Under the pieces are notes generated by a model. The model did not search any database. It saw only the letters and a list, made by a program, of their open reading frames with translations, and was not told the DNA's origin. The position numbers and the translations under genes are program-made. Shown piece by piece: positions 1-7,900 of a stretch of DNA of 64,000 bases; position 1 is the stretch's first letter; each line of letters starts with the position of its first letter. Source of the stretch: Streptomyces sp. NBC_01439 (GTDB lineage Bacteria > Actinomycetota > Actinomycetes > Streptomycetales > Streptomycetaceae); the NCBI RefSeq assembly GCF_036227605.1, contig NZ_CP109487.1, forward strand, positions 8,853,001 through 8,917,000. Reading direction: 5' to 3'.

Positions 1-516
1 GCGGGGCCGTCGTCCGAGTGTCCCCGGTCCGAGGTCGCCGATGTGGTGCGGCGCCGGACCGCCTTCTGGTCGGTCCTGGCGGAGCAGCAGGACCGCCCCT
101 GCTCCCTGGACCTCACCCAGGAGCCCACGGCCGTCAGCCTCAGCGACGACGACATCGCCGCGGTGGTGGACGCGCTCATCGGCAACGTCTTCAGCCATAC
201 CCCGGCCGGCACCGCGTTCGGGGTCCGCGTCGCCCGTACCGCCCAGGCCGTGGAACTGGTGGTGGAGGACTCCGGGCCCGGCATCCCGGAACCGGACCGG
301 GCCCTCTCGCGCGGGAGCAGCACGGGCTCCTCGGGGCTGGGCCTCGACATCGCCCGCAGGGCGGCGACCGTCACCGGCGGCACGATGCGCATCGCACACG
401 GCCCGCAGGGAGGCGCGCACATCACCGTGGTCTTCGCCCTGGCACCGCCCGCGCCGCCCGAGCGCGGACCGCGCGGCTCGCGCAGGCGTGCGCGGTGGTG
501 GCCGCGCACGCGGTGA
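1..516 (+). CDS. Sensor histidine kinase, C-terminal ATPase part (5' truncated by window edge)
   Basis: The reading frame is open from base 1, so the N-terminal sensor and dimerisation parts lie outside the window. What remains is the HATPase_c domain. An N-box reads as NVFSHTPAGT, a G1 box as VEDSGPGIP, and a G2 box as SGLGLDIARRAATVTGG. These bind ATP in two-component kinases. The protein ends in a short Arg-rich tail after the domain. No response regulator is seen downstream, so the partner is probably upstream of the window. The family assignment is firm; the signal and partner are unknown. Confidence 0.85.
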   Translation, partial: AGPSSECPRSEVADVVRRRTAFWSVLAEQQDRPCSLDLTQEPTAVSLSDDDIAAVVDALIGNVFSHTPAGTAFGVRVARTAQAVELVVEDSGPGIPEPDRALSRGSSTGSSGLGLDIARRAATVTGGTMRIAHGPQGGAHITVVFALAPPAPPERGPRGSRRRARWWPRTR

Positions 517-583
517 CCGTGCACGGGCCCGCCGGGCCGATGGTGGGGAGGGCGAGCCGCGGGAGCTGTGGCAGGATGCCGCG

Positions 584-1171
584 ATGATCTCCAACTCGCC
601 GATACCGCACGTCGTTCCCGCAGGTCGTATGGCCCGGTCGGAACAGCCCGTGCTCGCGCTGACCGGTGGGTGGGAGCTGCGCCCCTGGCACCCGGACGAC
701 GCGGACGCGTTGTACGCCGCCGGCCAGGACCCGGCCGTTCGCCTCTGGAACCGGCTGCTGGTGAACTCCCCGGAAGAGGCGCGTCAGCGGATCGAGCGCA
801 TGCACCGGCGGTGGCGGGCCGAGCTCGGCGCGATCTGGGCCGTCGCCCGGCCGGACGGTCCGGCCGTGGGCCTGATCGGCTGGAACGACGTCGACCTCCA
901 GGGCGGCAGCGCCGAGATCGTCTACCGGCTGCTGCCCGCGGCACGTGGCGGGGGCGTCGCCGTCGAGGCGACACGGCGGGTCAGCCGGTGGGCACTGGAC
1001 GACCTCGGCCTGCACCGTCTGCGGTTGTGCCACTCGGTGGCGAACCCGGCGTCGTGCCGCGTGGCGGACAAGGCCGGATACGCCTTCGAAGGCACCATGC
1101 GCGGCGCACTGCTGCACGCCGACGGATGGCACGACCAGCACCTGCACGCCCTGGTCCGGGGCGATGTCTGA
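584..1171 (+). CDS. GNAT-family N-acetyltransferase (RimJ/RimL-like)
   Basis: A 195-residue acetyl-CoA-dependent acetyltransferase. The order WELRPWHPDDADALY (strand 1/helix 1), then VGLIGWNDVD and IVYRLLPAARGGGVAVEATR, ending with SCRVADKAGYAFEG, is the typical Acetyltransf_3 pattern. RGGGVA takes the place of the usual R/Q-x-x-G-x-G/A acetyl-CoA loop. The ATG at 584 was chosen, but an ATG at 629 in the same frame would still leave a complete domain and neither has a strong ribosome site. It stands alone between a kinase and an opposing gene, and nothing in the context tells its substrate. Confidence 0.8.
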   Translation: MISNSPIPHVVPAGRMARSEQPVLALTGGWELRPWHPDDADALYAAGQDPAVRLWNRLLVNSPEEARQRIERMHRRWRAELGAIWAVARPDGPAVGLIGWNDVDLQGGSAEIVYRLLPAARGGGVAVEATRRVSRWALDDLGLHRLRLCHSVANPASCRVADKAGYAFEGTMRGALLHADGWHDQHLHALVRGDV

Positions 1172-1219
1172 TCCCGCGACGGTCAGCGACCGCAAGGGGC
1201 GCCGCAAGGGGTGCGGCCG

Positions 1220-1954
1220 TCAGCTGCAATCCGACAGGAACCGGCCTTCGAGGTGGTCGGAACTGAGGAAGAGGAAGCCGCTTCCGTAGCCGAAGTTGAG
1301 GAAGAACGGGTCTGAGGCGTCCTCACCCCGGTCCTGGAACTGACACAGGAACCGCCAGGAGGCGTCGATGCCGAAGGCGCGGTGGTTGGGGTAGACGGCT
1401 TCGCCGCCCTGGAAGTCTTCGGGTCGTTCCCCCTCGGGGGATTCGACCTTGGGGCCCTCGCCCCGCAGCCACCGCGCGAAGGCGGCGGACTGGGTCGCGG
1501 CCTCGTCGAGTTCCGGCGCCAGCGGAGTCAGGTCCGTCAGCCATTCGACGGGAACCTCCGTGTCGTCCGGACCCCACCGCCACAGGGTCCTCCCCCGTGT
1601 ACCGGGAGGCCCGACCGACACGAAGGACGGAATCCGCCCGCCGGGCTGGACCAGGACGACGGCTTCACCGTCCTCCGGTGCGGCCCCGCCCATGTCCATG
1701 TCCTCCTCGTGCAGGAACAAGTACGCGAGGCGCACCTCGTCTCCCGGCACCCGGAACTGTCCGACGAACACGAGCGGCTCGCTCGTACGCGGATGCACAG
1801 GCCAGACCGGTCCTTCCAGCCAGACCGGCTGCCCGCCGAACTTCGACACCGGTTCCGTGACCGGCTCGCGCGCAGCCCGGAAGGACATCTGCAGCCGCGG
1901 CAGGAAGGCGGCGTCGTAGGGGCCCGCGGCCCGGCCCGTCGGTTCGGAGATCAT
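1220..1954 (-). CDS. DUF1963 (YwqG-like) protein
   Basis: About 244 residues. The segment KFGGQPVWLEGPVWPV followed by LVFVGQFRVPG is characteristic of the DUF1963/YwqG family, and the C-terminal half contains a second family-like stretch around GDASWRF-type residues and a final FLFLSSDHLEGRF. Function in this family is not established. The ATG at 1954 is taken as start. A GTG at 1987 in the same frame would add 11 residues, and the GGAGG just before the ATG is too close to be an ideal ribosome site. It reads towards the GNAT gene, convergent with it. Confidence 0.7.
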   Translation of the reverse strand: MISEPTGRAAGPYDAAFLPRLQMSFRAAREPVTEPVSKFGGQPVWLEGPVWPVHPRTSEPLVFVGQFRVPGDEVRLAYLFLHEEDMDMGGAAPEDGEAVVLVQPGGRIPSFVSVGPPGTRGRTLWRWGPDDTEVPVEWLTDLTPLAPELDEAATQSAAFARWLRGEGPKVESPEGERPEDFQGGEAVYPNHRAFGIDASWRFLCQFQDRGEDASDPFFLNFGYGSGFLFLSSDHLEGRFLSDCS

Positions 1955-1993
1955 GCCTCCGACGCTACGCCACCCCACCGACAACACCCGGCC

Positions 1994-2779
1994 CTAGTCG
2001 ACGGCGGAGGCCAGCGGCAGCAGTGCGGGGCGTTTCGCGGTGCGGCCGTCGCCGGAGGAGCGGCCGCGGAGGCGGCGGCCCAGCCAGGGGCCGAGGAACG
2101 CGGCCGCCCAGCGCAGTTCGGCCGCCATGGTCGAGCCCCCCGGGGCGGTCGGCCGCGGTGGCAGCGGGTGCGTCCAGGTGTCGTCGCTGCCGGGCAGGCC
2201 GACGGCGTGGGCGAGGGCCGCGGCGATCCGCTCGTGGCCGACGGGGCTGGCGTGCAGCCGGTCGTCGGTCCACATCCGCGGGTCGGTCACGGCGGCCGGC
2301 CGGGCCGTCTCGGCGACGGCGACCCCGTGGCGGGCGGCCGCCGCGCGGATGCGGTCGTTGAGGTCGGCTATGCGCGGTGCGGCGGGGCGGGCGAGGGGCA
2401 CGAGCACGCTGAGGTCGGGGAAGGTCACCGTCGCCACGCGGGCCCCGGCGGCCGTGAGCGCGGCGAACATCTCCTCCAGGTGCCCGGCGACTTCCGCGGC
2501 GTTGAACCGGGGCCGGAGGACGTCGTTGACCCCGGCGACGACGGTGGCCAGGTCGGGGCGCAGGGCCAGGGCGGGGCCCAGTTGTTCGGCGCGCACCTGC
2601 CCGGCGCGACGTCCCCGGACGGCCAGGTTGGCGTACTGGAGGCCGGGATTGACGGCGGCGAGGTGTTCGGCGAGCCGGTCGGCGAAGCCGCGCAGGCCCA
2701 CGGAGTCGTCCCCGTCGCCGAGGCCTTCGGTCTGACTGTCGCCCAGGGCGACGTAGCGCAGGTATTCACCGTTCGGCAC
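1994..2779 (-). CDS. SGNH/GDSL-type esterase or lipase
   Basis: A 261-residue serine hydrolase. Block I is GDSQTEG at residues 13-19 with the nucleophile Ser15. Block III is GVND near residue 84. Block V is DRLHASPVGH near residues 172-181 with the catalytic Asp and His. No signal peptide is visible, so it is probably cytoplasmic. The C-terminal 50 residues are Pro/Arg-rich and look disordered. Its start overlaps the end of the upstream PadR gene by 14 bases, so the two are translationally coupled. The regulator presumably controls the pair. The substrate cannot be told from sequence. Confidence 0.85.
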   Translation of the reverse strand: MPNGEYLRYVALGDSQTEGLGDGDDSVGLRGFADRLAEHLAAVNPGLQYANLAVRGRRAGQVRAEQLGPALALRPDLATVVAGVNDVLRPRFNAAEVAGHLEEMFAALTAAGARVATVTFPDLSVLVPLARPAAPRIADLNDRIRAAAARHGVAVAETARPAAVTDPRMWTDDRLHASPVGHERIAAALAHAVGLPGSDDTWTHPLPPRPTAPGGSTMAAELRWAAAFLGPWLGRRLRGRSSGDGRTAKRPALLPLASAVD

Positions 2780-3332
2780 GGGCCAGCCTCTCCTTCAGGA
2801 TCGCCGCGCTCCGGCGGCACCAGTCGCGGTGTCCCTGCTCGAAGGCGAGGCCGCGCAGACCGGTCAGGTACCCGCCGATCCGCTCGCCGTGGAGCAGGAA
2901 CTCGTCCTCGTCCATGTCGCCGCGCATCTTGCGCAGCACCTTGCCGATCAGCTCGATCTTGGCGTCGGCGGCGGCCGCGCGCGCCTCGAGTTGCGCGATC
3001 ACCGGTCCGGTGCCGATCCGGTCGGCGGTCTGGACCTTGACGAGGAGGTCGTCACGGATGACGGAGGACTTCAGCGGAGCCGCGGCGAACTCCTCCAGTT
3101 CGGTGCGGCCGGCCCCGGTGACCCGGAAGAGGCGTTTGTTGGGCCGGGTCTCCTGGACCACTTCGCGGCCCTCGACCAGCCCTTCCTTCTCCAGCTTGGC
3201 CAGCTCGGCGTAGAGCTGCTGGGGCAGGGCGTGCCAGAAGTTCGCGACGCCGATGTCGAAGGACTTCGCCAGTTCGTAGCCGCTGAACTCGCCGTCCAGT
3301 AGAGCCGCCAGTACGGCATGGCGCAGAGTCAT
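2766..3332 (-). CDS. PadR-family transcriptional regulator
   Basis: A 188-residue repressor-type protein. The N-terminal winged helix (MTLRHAVLAALLDGEFSGYE, then QQLYAELAKLEKEGLVEGR and RRLFRVT-like wing residues) is classic PadR. The C-terminal half is helical with many Arg/Glu, matching the Vir_act_alpha_C dimerisation part. The ATG at 3332 was chosen because it begins the canonical MTLRHAVL and is preceded by GGGGAAGGGG. A longer frame to 3401 would run through the operator. It is divergent from a SnoaL-like gene and co-transcribed with the SGNH hydrolase. A symmetric operator lies just upstream. Confidence 0.88.
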   Translation of the reverse strand: MTLRHAVLAALLDGEFSGYELAKSFDIGVANFWHALPQQLYAELAKLEKEGLVEGREVVQETRPNKRLFRVTGAGRTELEEFAAAPLKSSVIRDDLLVKVQTADRIGTGPVIAQLEARAAAADAKIELIGKVLRKMRGDMDEDEFLLHGERIGGYLTGLRGLAFEQGHRDWCRRSAAILKERLARAER

Positions 3333-3370
3333 CGCGGTCGCCCCTTCCCCTTCCTCGCCAACCCCTGCAT

Positions 3371-3408
3371 CATACTCATGAAAGTGACTAGTCAGACTCA
3401 TGAGTATG
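3371..3408. promoter_or_regulatory. Nested palindromic operator between padR and the SnoaL-like gene
   Basis: CATACTCATGA at 3371-3381 is the exact reverse complement of TCATGAGTATG at 3398-3408. Both arms share one centre (3389.5) with a perfect inner palindrome, TGACTAGTCA, at 3385-3394. The right arm also contains a self-palindrome, ACTCATGAGT (3396-3405), and the left arm a degenerate copy, so three dyads sit with centres 11 bp apart. Location between divergent genes and the size fit a PadR dimer operator that shuts off both promoters. The binding itself is inferred. Confidence 0.75.
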
Positions 3409-3418
3409 AGGAGGGGCC

Positions 3419-3832
3419 ATGGAGACGGCCGAACGCTTCCGTGCTGCCGTGGAGAAGCGCGATCTCACCGCGCTGGAGGACCTGTTCACCGAGGGCGTCC
3501 GGCTCTACAGCCCGGTGAAGTTCACGCCCTTCGAGGGCCGGCCCATGGTCCTGGGGCTCTTCGGGGTCCTGCTGCGGGTCTTCGAGGACTTCCGCTACGT
3601 CGGCGACTTCGAGGGCGCTGCCGAGACCAGCGCCGACGGCGAGGAGGCCCCGGCGGAGGTCCTGCTCTTCCGCGCCGCGGTGGACGGCCGGGAGATCCAC
3701 GGGATCGACCTGCTCCACTTCGACGAGGCGGGCCGCATCAAGGAGTTCACCGTGATGGTCCGCCCGCAGTCCGCCGTGCAGGCCCTGGGGCAGGCGGTCC
3801 TCGCCGGCCTGGTCGCCGACGGTCTCGTCTAG
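3419..3832 (+). CDS. SnoaL-like / NTF2-fold protein
   Basis: A 137-residue protein with the cone-shaped NTF2-fold pattern: METAERFRAAVEKRDLTAL, then EGVRLYSPVKFTPFEGR, and a final IHGIDLLHFDEAGRIKEFTV. This is the SnoaL_2 layout seen in ketosteroid isomerase-like proteins. The ribosome site GAGGAGG overlaps the operator edge just before the ATG at 3419. It is divergent from padR and probably induced when PadR leaves the operator. Many family members act on small hydrophobic ligands; no catalytic set can be assigned with confidence here. Confidence 0.8.
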   Translation: METAERFRAAVEKRDLTALEDLFTEGVRLYSPVKFTPFEGRPMVLGLFGVLLRVFEDFRYVGDFEGAAETSADGEEAPAEVLLFRAAVDGREIHGIDLLHFDEAGRIKEFTVMVRPQSAVQALGQAVLAGLVADGLV

Positions 3833-3964
3833 GCGCCGCCTTCGGTGCCGGTCCGATGGACGTCGTGCCGGAGTGCGGACGGCCGTGGACGCCCGCACTC
3901 CTTCGCCGTCACGCCCTCACGCCGTCACGGCAGGACGCCCGGACGAGGACGGTCCCGCGACGGC

Positions 3965-4702
3965 TTAGGCGGAGGTCGGGCGCAGGACCAGGGAGACGAA
4001 GCCGAAGCTGTCCCGGTAGCCGTGCAGCCATTCCGCACGCCGGATGGCGGCCGTCCGCAGCACCTCGGCGGCGTCCGGATCGACGGGGTGGTCGAGGGCC
4101 CACGAGGCCAGCGAGCCCAAGCACGACCACTCGTACGCGTCCAGCTCCTCGCGCGTGCTGACGTGCGCGTGTACCGGAGCCCACCCGTCGTCGACGATGA
4201 GGTCCAGGGTAGTCGCGAGGTCGTGCAGCTCACCGAAGATCTCGACGGCCTCGCGGGAGGGCGTGCGGTCCCAGAAGCTCTCACCGAGCAGCACGCGGCC
4301 GCCGGGAGCCAGGTGCTGCCGGGCCGCCGCGAGGGTCGGCAGCAGGCCGCCGAAAGCGTGGGTGGCCCCGACGCTGAGCACCAGGTCGAAGGGCTGGTCG
4401 GAGACGAAGTCCGCGGCCTTCTGCTGGTGCACGACGAGACGTTCCTGGACGCCGAGCAGGCCCGCCGACCGGCGGGCCTGCGCCACCGACTCCTCCGAGG
4501 TGTCCACGCCCTCGGCGTGCAGACGGGGGTGCGTGGCCAGGGCGCGCAGGAGCCATTCCGCGGTACCGCACCCCAGGTCGAGCACCCGCTCGCCGTCGCG
4601 CGGTGCGCCGTGTTCGAGCAGTCGGCGTACCGATTCGTCGCCGAGCGGGGCCTTTATGGGGTGGTCGGCGTGGGCGATCTTGGAGATCTGTTCATGATTC
4701 AC
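3965..4702 (-). CDS. Class I SAM-dependent methyltransferase
   Basis: A 245-residue protein with motif I VLDLGCGTAEW near residues 41-51, an acidic strand-2 end (GVDTSEESVAQARR), and post-motif-II FDLVLSVGATHAFGG, followed by LAPGGRVLLGESFWDR. This is a Methyltransf_25/11 layout. No substrate-specific features were recognised; small-molecule methylation is the default reading. The gene is monocistronic; a probable 220-bp MITE lies just upstream of its start region. Confidence 0.82.
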   Translation of the reverse strand: MNHEQISKIAHADHPIKAPLGDESVRRLLEHGAPRDGERVLDLGCGTAEWLLRALATHPRLHAEGVDTSEESVAQARRSAGLLGVQERLVVHQQKAADFVSDQPFDLVLSVGATHAFGGLLPTLAAARQHLAPGGRVLLGESFWDRTPSREAVEIFGELHDLATTLDLIVDDGWAPVHAHVSTREELDAYEWSCLGSLASWALDHPVDPDAAEVLRTAAIRRAEWLHGYRDSFGFVSLVLRPTSA

Positions 4703-4771
4703 CGGGGCAGCTTGCCAACGCCGCAGCCCACGCGCACCCCATTTCCGTCCGGGTGCCGGACACGCCCCTCG

Positions 4772-4991
4772 GTCCTGTCGTCAAAGTGGCGTCGGTAGGG
4801 CCCGCGGCGTTCGGTGTCATGGGGTCTCCCCGGGCCCGCCGGGGCCGAGGGGCAGCATCGCAAGGCGGAGGGGCGCCCGTGTACGGGACGTACTCGGGCG
4901 CCCCGACAACGCGGCGAGGTGCGGTGCCGGGCGTCGCGGGCCCGGGGGCACCTCCCAGCGGTAGCTGGGGGAGGGACTTTGACGACAGGGC
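4772..4991. mobile_element. Probable 220-bp MITE (non-coding IS remnant)
   Basis: GTCCTGTCGTCAAAGT at 4772-4787 and ACTTTGACGACAGGGC at 4976-4991 are inverted copies with one mismatch. They are flanked by CTCG (4768-4771) on the left and CTAG (4992-4995) on the right, resembling a decayed 4-bp target duplication of the CTAG kind used by IS5-type elements. No transposase frame lies inside. The interior holds a perfect 10-bp hairpin (4870-4879 with 4895-4904) and a second imperfect hairpin near 4951-4974. The right flank CTAG overlaps the stop codon of the next gene. The MITE identity is inferred from structure alone. Confidence 0.55.
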
Positions 4992-7900
4992 CTAGGCAGG
5001 CCTCCGCTCCCAGGCCCGCGCGAACACCTCGTGCAGGGGCTCCGTCGGCAGCACCCGGCCGAAGGGGGCGCGGACCGAGTTGCTCCACAGCGGGCGCACC
5101 TGGTGGGTCGCCAGCTTCACCGTCTCCAGCGGCAGGTTCGGGGCCTTCAGCTCGGTCCATTCCCCGGGCAGGAACACGGTCCGGCCCGCCCGTGCCCGCT
5201 TGGCCTCCATGACCGCGCCGGTGGCGAGGAGCTCCGCCTGGACCTCCTTGTGCCGCTTGGCGGACCAGCCGTTCCACCGCCGTACGTTCCGGTCGGTGGG
5301 GGCGGCCAGCGCCGCCACCTGGAGGTACAGCGCCGCCGCGTCCGCGCCGACGCTGAGCTCATCCGCTGCCCGCGTGACCAGCTCCGGGCAGGACCGCCGC
5401 GGATCCGCCTCGTACGCACCGGCGGGCACCGGTCCGGAGCGGGCCCGCAGCATCATCCGCTCCAGCCCGCCACCGGCCACCAGCGGTGCCACCCGGTCCA
5501 ACTCCTCCGTGAGGTCGGTGACCTCGCGGACCCGCCGCCACACCTCGGGGTCGGTGACCGCGGCGGGCCGCAGGAACGAGGCGCCGCCCGGCGCGCACAC
5601 CACCAGGGGTCCGGAGTCGTACGCGGTCACCGGGACCGGGCCCTCCTCCTTGCGGACGTCCATCGCCACCGGCAGCAGCCCGGGCCCGAAGCGCTCCGCG
5701 ATCCGCGCCGAGGTGTCCTGGACCCGGCCGCCGGGCAGCGCCAGCAGCAGCTCCGGACGGGCCAGTTCGGCGCGCAGCCGCTCGTACACGTCCATCGCGC
5801 CGGCCACCGCGGGATCCCCGACGGGCCGGTCCGTCCAGGCCCACACCAGCGCGCTCGCCATTCCGAGGAGGTCGAGTCCCACCGGTGTGCCGTACGGCAG
5901 CTCGGGTTCGGCCGGGGGTACGGCCCGGACCTCCACCCCGATGCCGTACGGGGTCGCAGCCAGCTCCCAGCCGGCCGCCTCCACGGGCGCGTTCACGGTC
6001 GTGTCCGAGGCGGCCTGCCAGCCACCCGCCAACCGCCGGGCCCATACCTCGCCGAGTCCCAGGTCGGTCTCCAGGGCGTCCGCCGCCTCGTCGTGTACGG
6101 CGGGCAGCGCGCCGAGCAGTTCCCGCCACACCCCGGCCATCCGCTCCGCGGCCGCATCGACCCCGCCCGGCCGCCACAGCTCGGCCGGGTCCTCGGGCAG
6201 GGCCGCGGCCAGGACGGCCCGCTGACCGGCGCCCCCGAGCCGCGCACGCAGTTCCTCGTACGCCCCGGCCGTCAGCGCGGTCGCCCGGTACGGGGCCTTG
6301 CACGCCAGGGCGCGGTCCTCGTCCCGGTGGGCCCGGCCGACCAGACCGGCCACCACGAGCCGGGCCACGGCCCGCCGGACACCGGTCAGTTCCGCGAAGC
6401 GTGCCGCTGCCGATTCGGGCACCGGGACCGGCCCTTGCGCCTCGACCGCCGCCACCAGGGCCCGCAGCCGGGCGGCGTCGTCCCGCCGCACCCGGACCGG
6501 GCGGGCCTGCGGGAGCGCCGCCGGCACCGGGTCGCCGTCCGGATCCCCGACGGCGGGCGCCACGAACCAGCACGCCGACCCGCCGGACCGCAGTGCGGCG
6601 GACGCCACGGCCGTCCCGCCCGCCCGCAGCCCGTCCAGGTCCGCGGAGCCGGGCGTCCGGCCCACCCACCAGCGGCTGCCCGCACGGGCGAACGGCTGGT
6701 CGGCCCAGGTGTCCAACAGTGCCAGCAGGGCGGCCCGATCCGCGTCCGGGGTCGGCGCCACCGCCGCCCGCCACGCCACGGCGTCGATCGAGCCCAGCAG
6801 CTGCGACCAGTCGTGCGGCGGCGCGGGCGGCGACAGCCGCCGCACTTCCTCCACGATCGTCCCGGCCAGGCAGGCGCCGTCGGCGGCCAGCGCGCCGAGC
6901 GTCGCCGGCAGGGCCACGTCCCGGGTCCGACCGCGCGCGTCCTCCTCCCCGCCCGGGACCAGCCCGAACAGCGCGGGCAGCAGCTCGGTGTCCCGCGCGG
7001 ACCTGCGCAGCACGACCGGCGGGGCCTCGGCGAGCAGGGACACGCGCCGGTGCAGGGCCCGCCGTCGCTCCTCCACCCGGGCCGCCCGCCCGGCCACCGC
7101 CACGACCGCCCCGGCCAGGACCGGGTCGGTGACCTCCGGCAACTCCCGGGCCACGACCGCGCGCAGCGCCTCCTCGCCGGTGAGGGCGGCCGCCAGCAGC
7201 GCCTGCGCCGTCTGCCCGTCCACGCTCCGCAGCGCCCGGGACCCGGCCGCGTCACGCGTGCGCAGCAGGTACCAGAAGGCGGGCGGCAGGGCCACGCCCG
7301 CCGACACCGTGACCTGCCGGGCCGGCCTCACCCGCGGGTGCTTGGGGGAGTGGTGCCCGTCCAGCTCCCACAGCAGGACGCCGTCGGCGGTGTACGCGCG
7401 CACACCCGTAGGGGTCTGCGCCTCGGCCAGGACCACGTCTTCCACCGCGCCCTCCGGCGCGGCCCACAGGCCCCACGGCTCCTGCCCCGGCCGGTCGATG
7501 TCGAAGCGGGCCGTACGCCCGTCCACGCTCTCCACCAGGTAGTGGTCGGGCGCGTGGTCGCGGTGCCGGGTGCGGAACAGCACCCGGGTCCCGACCAATC
7601 CGTCCCGGCTGCCCAGCGGGGAGTCGGACAACCCGGCGGGCAGCGGTGCCAGCTGCAGCGCCTCCGAGTCCAGGCTCATTCCCGCCTCGGACGGCTCCGC
7701 GGCGGGATCGGTGGCCGGTGCGCGGCCGGGGAAGTGCGGCAGCGCAACGGCTCCCCGCCGTTCCCCGGTGACCGGGTCGACCACCTCCCACGGCTTCCGC
7801 CCGTAGATCGTGTTGGTCCAGATCCGGGAGCCGTCGCCCAGCAATAGTTCCTCGCCGTCGATGCCTTCGGTGTCCCCCGGGCGCAGCACGCGCAGGCCGC

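Noticed and set aside
1382-3040. A long plus-strand frame across the DUF1963 and SGNH genes
   Set aside because: It crosses two well-supported genes of the other strand and its translation is Arg/Pro/Gly-rich without a motif.
4870-4904. Perfect 10-bp hairpin as a stand-alone terminator
   Set aside because: It lies inside the inverted-end element and is upstream of the methyltransferase start, not after a gene end on its strand; I treat it as part of the MITE.
5885-7132. Long plus-strand frames opposite the large unknown gene
   Set aside because: They are shadow frames of a strongly biased GC-rich gene; the minus-strand frame is longer and has the correct third-position bias.
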